Source: Paulinella micropora
Lineage: Eukaryota > Cercozoa > Imbricatea > Euglyphida > Paulinellidae
Reading direction: 5' to 3'
DNA: 64,000 nucleotides
NCBI GenBank assembly: GCA_019918135.1
Contig: WBZZ01003505.1
Location: 23,501-87,500, forward strand
Shown: positions 54,156 through 64,000 of the stretch, piece by piece
Numbering within the stretch: the stretch's first letter is position 1
Layout: each line of letters opens with the position of its first letter
Translations under genes and position numbers: made by a program
Notes under the pieces: generated by a model
Database searches by the model: none
What the model saw: the letters and a program-made list of their open reading frames with translations, nothing else
Told to the model about the DNA's origin: nothing

Positions 54156-54203
54156 GGCTTCCTCAGACTATAGCATCAGATCCAGATCCTGGACATGTGC
54201 CTC

Positions 54204-54207
<4 letters not shown>
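54156..54207 (-). mobile_element. Short SINE fragment S4, minus orientation
   Basis: Reverse complement of 51004-51055 with no clear difference. Flanked on both sides by (TAA)n runs. Confidence 0.6.
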
Positions 54208-54255
<48 letters not shown>

Positions 54256-54450
54256 GGAACAAGGAAAAGAAAGAAAGGTGAAGAACTAAACTTGAAGAAA
54301 GAAAAACAGGCTCTTGAACTGAGAAAGATAGGAACCTACATTTTCAGTTGATGTAGGAGATGAGTAATGATAGTAGATGACAAGTGCACCAGTGCAGTAT
54401 GTGTTGTCTAGACCTTTGTCTGATTGAACCTGTTTCGACTGCTATTTTAG

Positions 54451-55590
54451 GCGTGAGTTTGCAAGCTTGGGATGCTTCGTTGGCGAATCATTCTGACAAT
54501 GCTAACCTAGTAGAACTAGAGAAAAGCATCTCAGAAGTGGAGAATAAATTCAAAGTGTTCGGAGTGACAGTGGAGACCCTTGAACAGGTCGCAAGGAGAA
54601 TTTTATTAGCAAGCGATCGCATATTGCACTCAATCGTCAAACGCGGAAAGGTGGTTGCGATGATTGCGCAGGCGGAAAGGGATGTGGCTTCTGTACCAGC
54701 CTACCTCACATTAGAGTTGGTCGGTCCGCGTTGCACCTCGTCTTTGTGTGGAACCACCGTTTGCTTTTCTTGACAAGCCATCCAAGCCGGATTGTGGACA
54801 GGTTCTGCAGCACTTCACAAAACTTACGGACGACATGTCAAAAGCTATGGAAGAGGTTTGAGAATGAAGGAAAAAATTTCACCAAGTGCATTTGTCTTGC
54901 CCACTGCTAGACTATTTTAGAAGTAAAGCGACAAATCGGTGACGCGCCTAAGCCTCCTCCGCAGGTTGATCTTGTCTTGCCGCTTTGATTGCACAGGCTG
55001 GATATGACCTGGTTGCTAGGAGCTGGAGAGCAGAATCATGCAGACTTACTTGAGGAAAGTCTCAGAGCAGAAGGCAGATTTCTTTAGGAAACTCGGTTCG
55101 AAAACGCATAAGCATATTGTTTGTACTTTGAGCTGTTGAAATGTCTGCATTCCGTTTCTCAGTAACAAAAATTGTCCCAAGTTCAATTTGAACACGTGAT
55201 GCGATTCAAATCTTTGGAATTGTTTTGAAATCAGAAAAACAGAATGCGATGTTCTACGTGAGGATGTGTTGAGATGAAAGCAGTGCTTCCTGCTAGTACT
55301 AAGAAAATGGTGCTATGAATGCCCATGTGCAGCCGTTGATGAATTAACTTTTGAGAAAGCTGTCAAGAAGTATCAGCGGTATGCATAAGCTGATAACCTG
55401 CACTGGTCGACAGCACTGTGCATCTGTTTTTGACAGGCACCCAGAGTTCGTGCAACCAGTGCTTCTCATGCAACAGGTCACCCTTTGCGTATCGGCTTTA
55501 GCTTTCCATTCATCTTTGTCGCATTTCTGGCATGTTTAGGAGCAAGCTATCAAGGCACAAAGGCTACGACAGCAACACCGCTTGACATGA
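54451..55590 (+). CDS. Coiled-coil protein, multi-exon, 5' end and middle unresolved
   Basis: Well-supported exons are 54451-54719, 54778-54855, 54911-54964, 55333-55378, 55437-55476 and 55540-55590 (stop TGA). They encode LQAWDASLANHSDNANLVE, KSISEVENKFKVFGVTVETL, RILLASDRILHSIVKRG, a Pro/Cys-containing piece with QVLQHFTKLTDDMSKAMEE, LEVKRQIGDAPKPPP, ELTFEKAVKKYQRHPEFVQ and a basic end (EQAIKAQRLRQQHRLT). Heptad-like hydrophobic spacing suggests long helices. Exons between 54,965 and 55,332 are uncertain. The start is not seen: the first exon begins mid-codon after TATTTTAG. It could be a separate gene or the far end of a larger one that includes the PAS gene with SINEs in an intron. No domain recognised. 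Confidence 0.5.
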
Positions 55591-56249
55591 CAGTCCCTGG
55601 ATCAACGCAGAACGATTTGTCGTTTAACACACCATGCTATCACATGATTTTTATCATGCAGATATTATGAAATTGAATCTTAGGTTTGCTTCAAATCTTC
55701 ATTCATGTTACAAGTACATTTAAAAGAGTACACACGCACATTTAAAATTCAGCGCATTCCACCGCAACACCAGGTTACATCTACCTTTCTCGCTTGGGAG
55801 ATTTTGGACCAACTGTCACCGTGACGAGCCGAGCTGGCAGAGGGGCCACTTGAAGAGCTCCGCGCGGCCCGGATTCAGGCAGTGCTGACTGAGGTTCAGG
55901 TTCATTGACAAATTGAAGTTTGGAATCCGGGCAAAAACTTCAACGAAAGTTTTTTTTAACGCAAGCACTGTTAATATTCCCACTCAGGCTCTACGAGTGG
56001 TAACTATTACGTGCGACATTCAAATTGGCAGACAGAAGCTTAAAGTTTTAATTATAAAAAATTAAACTTACATAAAAAGTTAAATCTGTATAAAAAGTTT
56101 GAACTTATATAAAAAGTTCAACTTGTATAAAAAATTAGATTTCTATTCAAAGTTGAAAGTGCGTAAGATAGTTCAATATATTTAGTTGAAAACAGATAAA
56201 TATTTATCTATTTTATACAGATTGAACTATTTATATAGTTCACGTTATT
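55591..56249. other. Stretch without a recognisable gene
   Basis: Becomes very AT-rich after about 56,040, where TATAAAAAGTT-like phrases recur (56,058-56,150). No frame or family recognised. Confidence 0.5.
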
Positions 56250-56930
56250 CACATAGAATTATTAATTCAGTTTTAGTAAAGTAGTAGTAATAATAATTTT
56301 ATCCTAAGTTAGACGGATGCAATTGCTTTTTGTCACTATTACTTAATTTCAGTCCTGAACTTTAATATCGTTATTCCCATAGAATTATTAATTCAGTTTT
56401 AGTCAAGTAGTAGTAATAATAATTTTACCTTAAGGGAGCAACCTAGTACACCAGGGCGACCGGCCGTCGGTTCACTGAAAATTTGCACGGACATAACGGC
56501 ATATTTGTCTTCTGGTTGGGTCGTGAACTCAGAGTTCGACCCTTGAACAAGCTTGAAACAGTGCTGAAATTTTGGACAGTGTTGGGGAGGGATACTGTAA
56601 AAGTTTCAGCGTTCGAGGGCGTGCAGGTCGGTTGCAGACGTAATATATGTAGAACATTCTGGCGTTTGGTGTGGTGCATTCTCGCTTGATTTTCTTTGAA
56701 CGGTTTTTCAAGTCACACCCAGTACTACACCCCACTTTTTTTGGTACCGGATGGGGAACTGACGCAGCCCGGTGCAGCCAGCAGCCGCAAAAACACATGA
56801 ATTTTTTGAAACCACATTATGTGGCACTCCCCGTGAACTAGGTTGCCCCTTAACTTGATTTAGACGGATGCAATCAATTGCCTTTTTGTCACTATTACTT
56901 AATTTCAGTCCTGAACTTTAGTATTTTCAT
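56250..56930. repeat. About 122-bp direct repeat, second copy split by a MITE
   Basis: Copy 1 (56250-56372) and copy 2 (56373-56429 plus 56854-56930) share CATAGAATTATTAATTCAG, TAGTAGTAATAATAATTTTA and TAGACGGATGCAAT. The second copy is interrupted exactly at TTAA. Confidence 0.8.
56434..56849. mobile_element. TTAA-flanked MITE of 416 bp
   Basis: Ends are GGGAGCAACCTAGTACAC on the left and the inverse GGGGCAACCTAGTTCAC on the right, giving terminal inverted repeats of about 17 bases with one gap and one mismatch. TTAA stands on both sides (56430-56433 and 56850-56853). The neighbouring direct repeat supplies an uninterrupted version of the site. TTAA duplication is characteristic of piggyBac-type transposases. 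There is no transposase frame, so it is non-autonomous. Confidence 0.82.
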
Positions 56931-57468
56931 ACTATTACCTTTATTAAGTAATTCATCTGCAGTTTTGAGTAGTGACGTGTCACTTTTCCTTCCTTTCACA
57001 AAGGGCAATGACTGATTAAAGATTATCTCTGCATTCAGACTTTCTAGTATTAATACTGTGACCGGACATTTGGCTTCACCGCCAAGAACCCTACTAACCT
57101 CTGTATGAACCGCAAAGCATGAACTGCTTAAAGGTTATGAAGCCTTGATTGGCTCGGGGTTCAGTCCGCACAACGAGACAGTGACAGTGAGTGACTTTCT
57201 CAGTAGATCCATACCTGACAATTTCACAAAACTGAGATCTTGCCGGAACAGTCTTGCCAGGAGGAAAAGCCTAACCTAGCGAAAAGGTGAGTAAAGAGAT
57301 TTCAGAGCAGAGTGGCAGAGAGTCCACTCGGTTTAACTTGAAGTTTGTTGCTCTGGATGATTGAAAGTTGCCTACCATGACCTCAGTCGAGATAGCGCTG
57401 CTAGACAGCGAAAGTGATGGCAATTTAAAAAGGGCAAAGAAGCCCACATTCAAGTTATCCCTTCTCAT
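56931..57468. other. Stretch without a recognisable gene
   Basis: Mixed composition, no frame or family recognised. Its right end adjoins the inverted copy of the 52-bp repeat. Confidence 0.45.
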
Positions 57469-57510
57469 AAGAACTATACTAGTGTGGCCAGATTGGGCAC
57501 CCACACACAT
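57469..57510. repeat. Inverted copy of the 52-bp repeat found at 58620
   Basis: AAGAACTATACTAGTGTGGC and CCAGATTGGGCACCCACACA are the reverse complement of the two tandem units at 58620-58723. Confidence 0.8.
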
Positions 57511-57649
57511 CCAGTCCTTATTCTGAATGAAGGTATATGAATCTAACATTCTATCTACTCTACCTGGATGCAGTTTCATGTCTTGCCCAGGACAAGCCAC
57601 GACTGCTAAATAACATTTTTTAAAAAAAGAAAGAGAGACGCTCCTCAGC

Positions 57650-57885
57650 CAGCTGGAAGTGGGAGCTGGAAGCTGGAAGTGGGATCTGGAAGCTGAAAGT
57701 GGGAGCTGGAAGCAAAAACTGGAAGCTGGAAGCTGAAACTGGGACTGGGAGCAAAAACTGGAAGCTGGAAGCTGAGACTGGGACTGGGAGCAAAAACACT
57801 GGTAGCTGGAAGCTGAAACTGGGACTGGGAGCAAAAACTGGAAGCTGGAAGCTGAAAATGGGAGCTGGAAGCTGGCCAGGGAGCT
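57650..57885. repeat. Minisatellite (GGAAGCTGGAAGCTGA family)
   Basis: Imperfect units combining GGAAGCTGGAAGCTGAAAC and TGGGACTGGGAGCAAAAACT, about four larger repeats. Read as protein it gives Ser/Gln/Leu repeats, which are unlikely to be real. Confidence 0.88.
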
Positions 57886-58619
57886 GGTCGGGCCCGGGAG
57901 GATATCAGTCTGAGCAAAAGAAGCAAGTTTGTGATATTCTCTTCCCCCACGACCACTCGACGACCAAACAAAACGAAGACAAAATGCGGATGCAAAAGAA
58001 AAAGTGTCTCATGTCTGGGTGTCTCTCTCTACGTATACGTGTTTTTGGCAATCGAAATGCCAATGCCAAACACATAACAGACACAATGTCATACACACGC
58101 AACACCTCAGACAGTTCACACGGGTGAAATATCACACGCACACTACTCTCGACACTTCTCAACGCAAAAAATTCTATTGCACTGTCCACAAAATTTGACG
58201 AAAACGTCCGTAAAATACGTTGAAATTTCGCCACACAAACATGTCATTTCTCATTCGCTCCTTCAACTCTAATAACTTCTTTCGCCCCTCGGCTCTTCTG
58301 TGCCTTAGTCTCTGGGGTCTGCCTAACGGGCACTCTAATGAATGGCCCACTCAATAGCTCTTTTCAGTTGCTCCTTAGCTCTTTTCGAGAGAGAGAACCT
58401 ACACTTATCACACACGAAGAGAAGTGCTACTCTATCCCACTGCTCTATCCGTTCTCGATCTCTCATTAAACTGAACTATTCTGTTCTTATTTGTCTATCC
58501 ATTAGACGTAAGAGAAGAGAAAGAAAAATTATTCGACTGCTGACAGAATGTAGCTGAATGTAAGTATGTGTCTACCTTCTTGTACCTATGACCCCATCGA
58601 CCTTAACGCTAACTCCTAC
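57886..58619. other. Stretch without a recognisable gene
   Basis: No conserved frame or repeat unit was found. Confidence 0.45.
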
Positions 58620-58723
58620 GTCTTTCTTCCCTCGATGTGTGTGGGTGCCCAATCTGGCCGCACTAGTATAGTTCTTTCTTCCCTCGATGTGTGTGGGTGC
58701 CCAATCTGGCCACACTAGTATAG
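58620..58723. repeat. 52-bp direct tandem repeat, two copies
   Basis: Units 58620-58671 and 58672-58723 differ at about one base (GGCCGCAC against GGCCACAC). Confidence 0.9.
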
Positions 58724-59261
58724 TTCTTTCTTCCCTCTCATACATGTTCTTTCTTTATTTGGATGGATAGAGAGTAGACACGCTAGCTAGACGAGTAGGT
58801 CTATAGTAACTTAGTCTAATCTAAGCATTAGATAGTGCGTGCGAGTGTATCATGCATTTTGTTTTAGAGGGTATGTACGAACATAGGCTCAAAAGGCTCT
58901 TAAGTCTGCATATCTTCAATGACATTTTGCTACTTTATTTTGCTTTCTACATTGCTTAGTCTTGGTGCTATTTTGTTTAAGAGTTCTCACTTATTTCAAC
59001 GGTTTTGTAGTGCGTTTGTGTGTTGACATACTGTTTAAATATGTATTTTTGGTGTTGATATATTATGCCTCGTACGTTTGCATTATATCTTTGTGTGATG
59101 CTGACGGATGAACATCCTAATATGATTACACTATAGGTGTATGAATCTTTATGTTTGTGTTTTTATCCCCATTTACATGATATGGTTAGTGATGATTTAC
59201 TTGATGTTATGTTGCGTTTGGATTATCGTGTTGTGTTGTGTTGATTGAAGCAGTATAGATC

Positions 59262-59313
<52 letters not shown>

Positions 59314-59404
59314 AGGCAGAGCAGCAGGCGAGTGAATGCTATGATAGCCAGAGAGAGTAAGTGAGGCTCATGAGTGATTAGCATGAGAGAGATAGTAAGC
59401 CTGC
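58724..59404. other. T-rich stretch without a gene, ending in a (GA)n run
   Basis: TG/TA-rich DNA with no frame. A (GA)n run lies at about 59,263-59,311. Confidence 0.5.
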
Positions 59405-59973
59405 GTGAGATTAATGCGTGGCATGAAAACCATCCTAAGTACCACTTTGGTGAGTACTTTATTCGTCGACAATGACAAACAACCCTCCCTTACTTTTGCT
59501 TACACAACCGAAGAGGCAGACCTGCCACGGACAACAGCAATTGGCATCCGATGGCCTACCCAAGGTGCCTTGTTGGACATGGCTGCGGACCTTCAAGGAA
59601 TGAACGTCGTTACGGCGCGTCGTTCAAATTTGAAGAACGTAGTCCATGTGTGGGACCAAACCCTTACGGAGAGGAAGAGTTGGCGACAACACTTGCTGCC
59701 CGAAAGTGCGGGTGCAACACATACAACAAGAGTCAGTGATATCATCAATGAAGTGTTGCCACGGACATCCATGAGATGGGTCCCACTCCATTTGGATGGG
59801 TGGGTAGACTCGTTGGTGACAAGAGCAAACACTTCAAGTGTATAATGAAATCCACTGCACTTGGCGCTGATGGGAAGGCGATCGAGAAAAAGATCGCACC
59901 CCACGCGGCCATTAAGCTCTATTGGTACAACTACTGTGCCATGTTCGAGCTTGTGTCACAAACCGTGCCATAA
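59405..59973 (+). other. Possible degraded ORF, unrecognised
   Basis: Two overlapping frames look protein-like. 59405-59845 (146 residues, ADLPRTTAIGIRWPTQGALL, then LPRTSMRWVPLHLDGWVD) and one ending at 59973 (PTPFGWVGRLVGDKSKHFKC, AIKLYWYNYCAMFELVSQ) cover the same stretch. Either a frameshift separates two halves of one protein or one frame is chance. I recognise no family; a relic of a transposon protein is possible. Confidence 0.3.
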
Positions 59974-60901
59974 GTGATATACTGCGGATCCATATCGCAC
60001 GTGACTCCGGGTGACCGTCACATACTGTCATGATCATGACCCGGCAAATCCTCTATAATACCGATGAACATTTCAACCGTTACGGTCATAGCAGCCAGGC
60101 TCACATTAAGATCTAGTTCACGGAAATAGTTGGAAATGCACCCAAGTGAATGAAGTGAGGCAAGGGTCACCTGATTTTCAAGGCAGAGGTGGTGTCGTTG
60201 GCATGCCCCACTAGGAGGATGTTCATTCCTTCGTTTTGACTGGACGAGTCCATCTTTACCACTTCCTTTCTAAATCTTACGCTTCCCACTTATATCTACT
60301 AGTGGCAAGTATCACTTTACAATGGCATTCAACCGCAATGAATTCAGTCTACGACCGGCAACCGGTGCGCCCGGGCCCCCTCTCACCGGTAGCGACTTTG
60401 CAGAACGATGAATTTAACAATAATGCGAATAATATCTGCGAGTTCACAGACCGAAGTCACGGCTTGAAAAGATGTACTGTTCCCAAAAATTGCCATACGT
60501 TTTTTACGCAAATACTGCCACTGTTTATTAGAGAATAAGTAAGTAACTAAAATGGAAAATATGTACAAAAGGTAGTAATATTAATATTGATGGTATTAAT
60601 AAAAAGCTGTTCAACTTCACTGCCACCAGTATTGGATGGTATTTTAGTCACTGGAGAGGTTGAACAGTGTATATATAATAAACGTAAAGCGCCTTTCCAG
60701 CGAACTACATGGTAAGTAGTGCCGTCGAAGCTCAAGAGAGCCTCTAATTTGCCTCTACACAACTGACGATCGGATAGAATACAACTCGATAAGAGAATCA
60801 TGAACCTTAATATTAATACAGATAGCCAGCTGTCTAGAGTTTGTGCCGACCAGATTGTCAAAAGTACAGTGAACAAACACAGAGGAGGGAAGCAGGCTGG
60901 A
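59974..60901. other. Intergenic stretch, no gene seen
   Basis: No convincing exon or repeat. It includes the downstream flank of the cis-prenyltransferase gene. Confidence 0.45.
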
Positions 60902-63438
60902 CTACTTGCCAAAGCGCCGCTTGCGCCGCGCGTACTCGGCCAAGACCAGCTCGAAGTCGTCGCGGCTCAGCGCGGGCCAGGGCTTCTCCACGAAGACCTG
61001 CGAACCAACAGCGCGGTGCAGGCCACACACAGCAGTCAGCAGGCTAGTGCAGACACGTACCATTTCTGTGTAGGCCAGTTGCCACAGCAGAAAGTTGCTA
61101 AGCCTTAGCTCACCTAAGATGAGGAAATAGTCCGTATCCCACCAACAAAACGTAAAATAGGAAATAATAATAAATAGAAAATACGTACATGTGTATTCAC
61201 ACAAATTAAGACGTCAGAGAAACAAGCGAAAAGGTCGCAAAGCTTATCTGATACTTACTTACATGCCAAGAGGAGCCTTGGCTTGTCACCTTGGATTGTC
61301 GCTTAGCTTGTTTCACCAAGGCTTGTCATGGCTCTCTGAGACAGTCCTCGACTTCGGAGATTGGTGTTGACTTTTGCCCGAATAACATGATAAATGTGTT
61401 CGCGATGGCAAGGTGCTGCTGATGTTGACGGTAGTTTGAGAGGAGGGACGGGGTAAGAAAAATAAATGTAAGCAAGCAATATTTGGAAAGCCATTAGGGG
61501 TTACCTGATGTGCGAATGAGCAGGTCGGGGTCGGGCATGCCGCCCGTCAAGAGCTGCTGCGACAAGGCCGACTCATCTGCAACAGGCAGCACACCACGCC
61601 GCGTAATTTCGCAAGAATACTCCAACATCGACTACGACCTCCCAGCACCACCACAACAACAACAACCACAAACGACGGCAATCAAAAGCAACAACCAGCA
61701 TAACGACATCACATTAACAACATCAAATAATAATAGCAACATTAACCCACCACCACCTCAAGCCACCTCAACCACAAAAAGAACATGTAATACATAACTG
61801 CACAGTCCATTGTACACACATTGATTGGCATAGGTACATTTCGATCTGTTTCCAAATGGGCTATTCTGGTGTGTGAGTGTGTGTGTGTGTGGTGTGTCTG
61901 TGTGTGTGTGTGTGTGTGTTGCGTTTTGCGTGTTGTGCGTGCGTGTGCTGCATGCCTGCCGACCTATCTGCTGGCAACTGAGTTCCCCTGCACAAGCTTG
62001 CTCTGCCAAAATCCTTGCCAACACAAACACATGCACCAAGACGTGCGTGCAACCACGGCTGGCGTGCAGCTATGGCGTGGGGGCTAGAGCCAACAGCCTC
62101 GCGGTTACCTGCAGGCCCGGGCTATTTCGCTGCGGCTGCCATAACTCACGCACAGATTGAGCTGGAAGCTGCAACGAGACACACGCAGCCTTTAGCAGTC
62201 ACAGCAAGGGGGGAGAGAGCACCAAATAGAAAGACTGCGTCGCACAGCAAGGCATGAGGCATGGCTACCCTTGGCAAGCTTTTGTCTCCTCCTCCAGTCG
62301 CGCAAACGACTGCACAACAATACATGCTTGTCAATTGCTGGCCATCGTTTGTCTCTGTGAGGTTGTACTGAGCCAGTCCCTCGCCACTGCCGCTCCTACC
62401 TCCTGGATGTGCGCAGGCAGTCTGGCCGGGTCCGAAGCCAGGACGCGCACACAAATATCCCGTTCCACCTGCAAACCACACACGTTGCCAGGTCCCGAGC
62501 GGCACCGCGCACTGGCATCGCATACCGCTTTCTCACGGATGGATTGGGCGTTTTTGGCGAAGAGTGACATGAGACAGTTGATCTCCTCGGGCTCTCTGCA
62601 GCACATGAGACATAAACCACGAGACAGTTTATCTGCTCGGGCTCTCTACTGACAGGACCAACTCATCGCGCCTTGCTGGGTGCAGTTGCATGCTATGCAA
62701 TTGTTTGCGAGCAAGGAACCTGTTCCAATTTTCCGTGCTGAAGGCGTAGACAGTCATCATCTTCACTCCTGCCAGCACGCCATGTCATGCACGTCGTGAA
62801 CATGCTTCGCTACGTTACGCATCCTGTGTGCAGGCATCCCACACTACAAGCACATCGTTCTCCTGCCTGCTCTGCACACCTCTTTCTATGCTCCACTCCA
62901 CCATCTTGTGCAGCGTCTTGCCGCCGTCTGCGTGTCCCTGCGTGCCCACGCCGTAGACGGCCCGCCCATACCGCCGATTCCCGTCCATGATGATGGCCAC
63001 GTGCCGCGGCACCTCTGCACCTTCCTCGCCAGCCGCCCCCTGCCTCCCCTTCTCTTGCGTCCCCGACCTATCTACACTCCCAGCTTTGCTCACTGCAACC
63101 TGTGGCAGCTTGCTGTGTGTGTGCTGGCGCTGTCTGTGTGGGGCGCCGCCATTGCCTCGCCGCACCTGCCGCTTGCGGCCGGTCTGCCCCTTGGGCTGGC
63201 CATGGCCTGTGTACGATGAGCAGAAGTCCTCCGCCACTAGCGAGAGCGACTTGCCAGGAGTCATGAGCCAGTGAGGCAGCCAGGCCAGGGCCCGGGTCTG
63301 GGCCGCAGGGGGCAGGGCGCGCAGCGTGGAATGACACAGAACCGCAAGCAGCCCCACCAAGCCCGCCAGCGCCTGCCCAAGCAAGGCGAGAAAAGCCAAC
63401 AGCCCCTGCCGCACGTGCGACCAGACAGCAGTCGCCAT
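60902..63438 (-). CDS. cis-Prenyltransferase (dehydrodolichyl diphosphate synthase family), ten exons
   Basis: Exons: 63438-62880, 62768-62720, 62595-62526, 62468-62400, 62309-62269, 62168-62109, 62013-61964, 61576-61505, 61113-61061, 60997-60902. All introns are GT-AG and all phases agree, giving 1,119 bases (372 residues). The N-terminal 70 residues are hydrophobic ([20 protein letters not shown]), fitting membrane attachment, followed by a basic linker. The catalytic domain has every family motif: [14 protein letters not shown] with the catalytic Asp, [60 protein letters not shown] and EKPWPALS. It adds isopentenyl units to farnesyl diphosphate to make the lipid carrier for glycosylation, normally at the ER. 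Eight exons are only 41-72 bases. The ATG at 63438 is the first in a clean frame. Identification is secure; single-subunit or Nus1-dependent action cannot be told. Confidence 0.93.
61873..61921. repeat. (GT)n microsatellite in an intron
   Basis: GTGTGT runs with TG/CT breaks between the seventh and eighth exons of the cis-prenyltransferase gene. Confidence 0.88.
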
Positions 63439-63503
63439 AGGAACAGGAACCGGATCACCTTGGACACATGGCTAACACACAGCGAAAGTTGACGACAAGC
63501 ACT

Positions 63504-63806
63504 CTTGTGCTACCTTCCCTTCCTCAGCTTTTCTTCCTTCTGCTTCCTCGTCTTTCCTCCTCCTCCTTCTCCTTCTCCTCGTTCTTTTTCTTTCTTCTTC
63601 TTCTTCTTCTTCTTCTTCTTCTTCTTCTTCTTCTTCTTCTTCTTTCTTGTGCTACCTTCCCTTCCTCAGCTTTTCTTCCTTCTGCTTCCTCGTCTTTCCT
63701 CCTCCTCCTTCTCCTTCTCCTCGTTCTTTTTCTTTCTTCTTCTTCTTCTTCTTCTTCTTCTTCTTCTTCTTCTTCTTCTTCTTCTTCTTCTTCTTCTTCT
63801 TCTTCT
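63504..63806. repeat. 143-bp tandem duplication ending in (CTT)n
   Basis: Units start TTGTGCTACCTTCCCTTCC at 63504 and 63647; each contains TCCTCGTCTTTCCTCC and ends in a (TTC)n run, longer in the second. The first unit begins about 65 bases upstream of the cis-prenyltransferase start codon. Confidence 0.9.
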
Positions 63807-64000
63807 TCTCCTTCTTCTCCTCCTCCTCTCCTCTCCTCTCCTTTCCTCTCCTTTCCTTTCCTTTCCTTTCCTCCCCCTCCCCTCCGCTCCCCTCCCTTCC
63901 CTTCCCTTCCTTTCCTTTCCTTTCCTTCCCCTCCCGTCCCCTCCGTCCCGTCCCGTCCCCTCCCGTCCCTTCCCGTCCCTTCCCTTCCTTTTCCTTGTCC
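63807..64000. repeat. Pyrimidine-rich tract (TCC/CCTTT)
   Basis: TCCTCC, TCCTTTCC and TCCCGTCCC blocks to the end of the window. No gene. Confidence 0.9.

Overview
The window is eukaryotic nuclear DNA, most likely from a protist or alga. Host genes are broken into many small exons by short GT-AG introns. Ty3/Gypsy-type and Copia-type retroelements are present, tRNA-derived SINEs end in (TTA)n tails, a TTAGGG-type repeat lies inside one retroelement, and simple-sequence tracts are abundant. I cannot name the species.  Layout. 1-2.2 kb is an AT-rich remnant of a Polinton-like virus on the minus strand: a frameshifted OTU-like/protein-primed DNA polymerase gene, a GIY-YIG nuclease and a small zinc finger. 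2.2-5.4 kb is repetitive and holds a purine-rich duplication, a duplicated exon-like piece and three 60-bp hairpin repeats. 5.4-21.0 kb is a very large (about 15.6 kb) decayed Ty3/Gypsy-type element on the minus strand with three ORFs upstream of gag. 21.6-27.1 kb is a related plus-strand element, head to head with the first, that has lost protease, reverse transcriptase and RNase H. 27.3-29.2 kb holds a Copia-type gag interrupted by telomere-like repeats and a probable LINE remnant. 30.6-33.5 kb is a host gene fusing a BRCT domain to an aldo/keto reductase (14 exons). 33.7-35.9 kb is simple sequence. 37.3-38.1 and 40.9-43.5 kb are two more 3' fragments of the same LTR family, separated by unrecognised ORFs. 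44.1-46.7 kb is a nine-knuckle CCHC protein gene. 48.3-54.3 kb is a nest of SINE families around a PAS-domain gene, followed by a coiled-coil gene (54.5-55.6 kb). 56.4-56.8 kb is a TTAA-flanked MITE. 60.9-63.4 kb is a complete ten-exon cis-prenyltransferase gene (dehydrodolichyl diphosphate synthase family).  The strongest candidate for something new is in the LTR elements. A short motif, CTACTTTAGG in one element and CTACGTTAGG in the other, occurs once in the LTR near the presumed RNA start and again just before the ATG of the upstream ORFs. The T/G difference is shared between the LTR copy and the clear ORF copies of each element. This leader-body arrangement suggests that separate mRNAs for each ORF are made by splicing or by a copy-choice mechanism. 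The host genes (BRCT-reductase, CCHC protein, PAS protein, cis-prenyltransferase) show no operon-like relationship.
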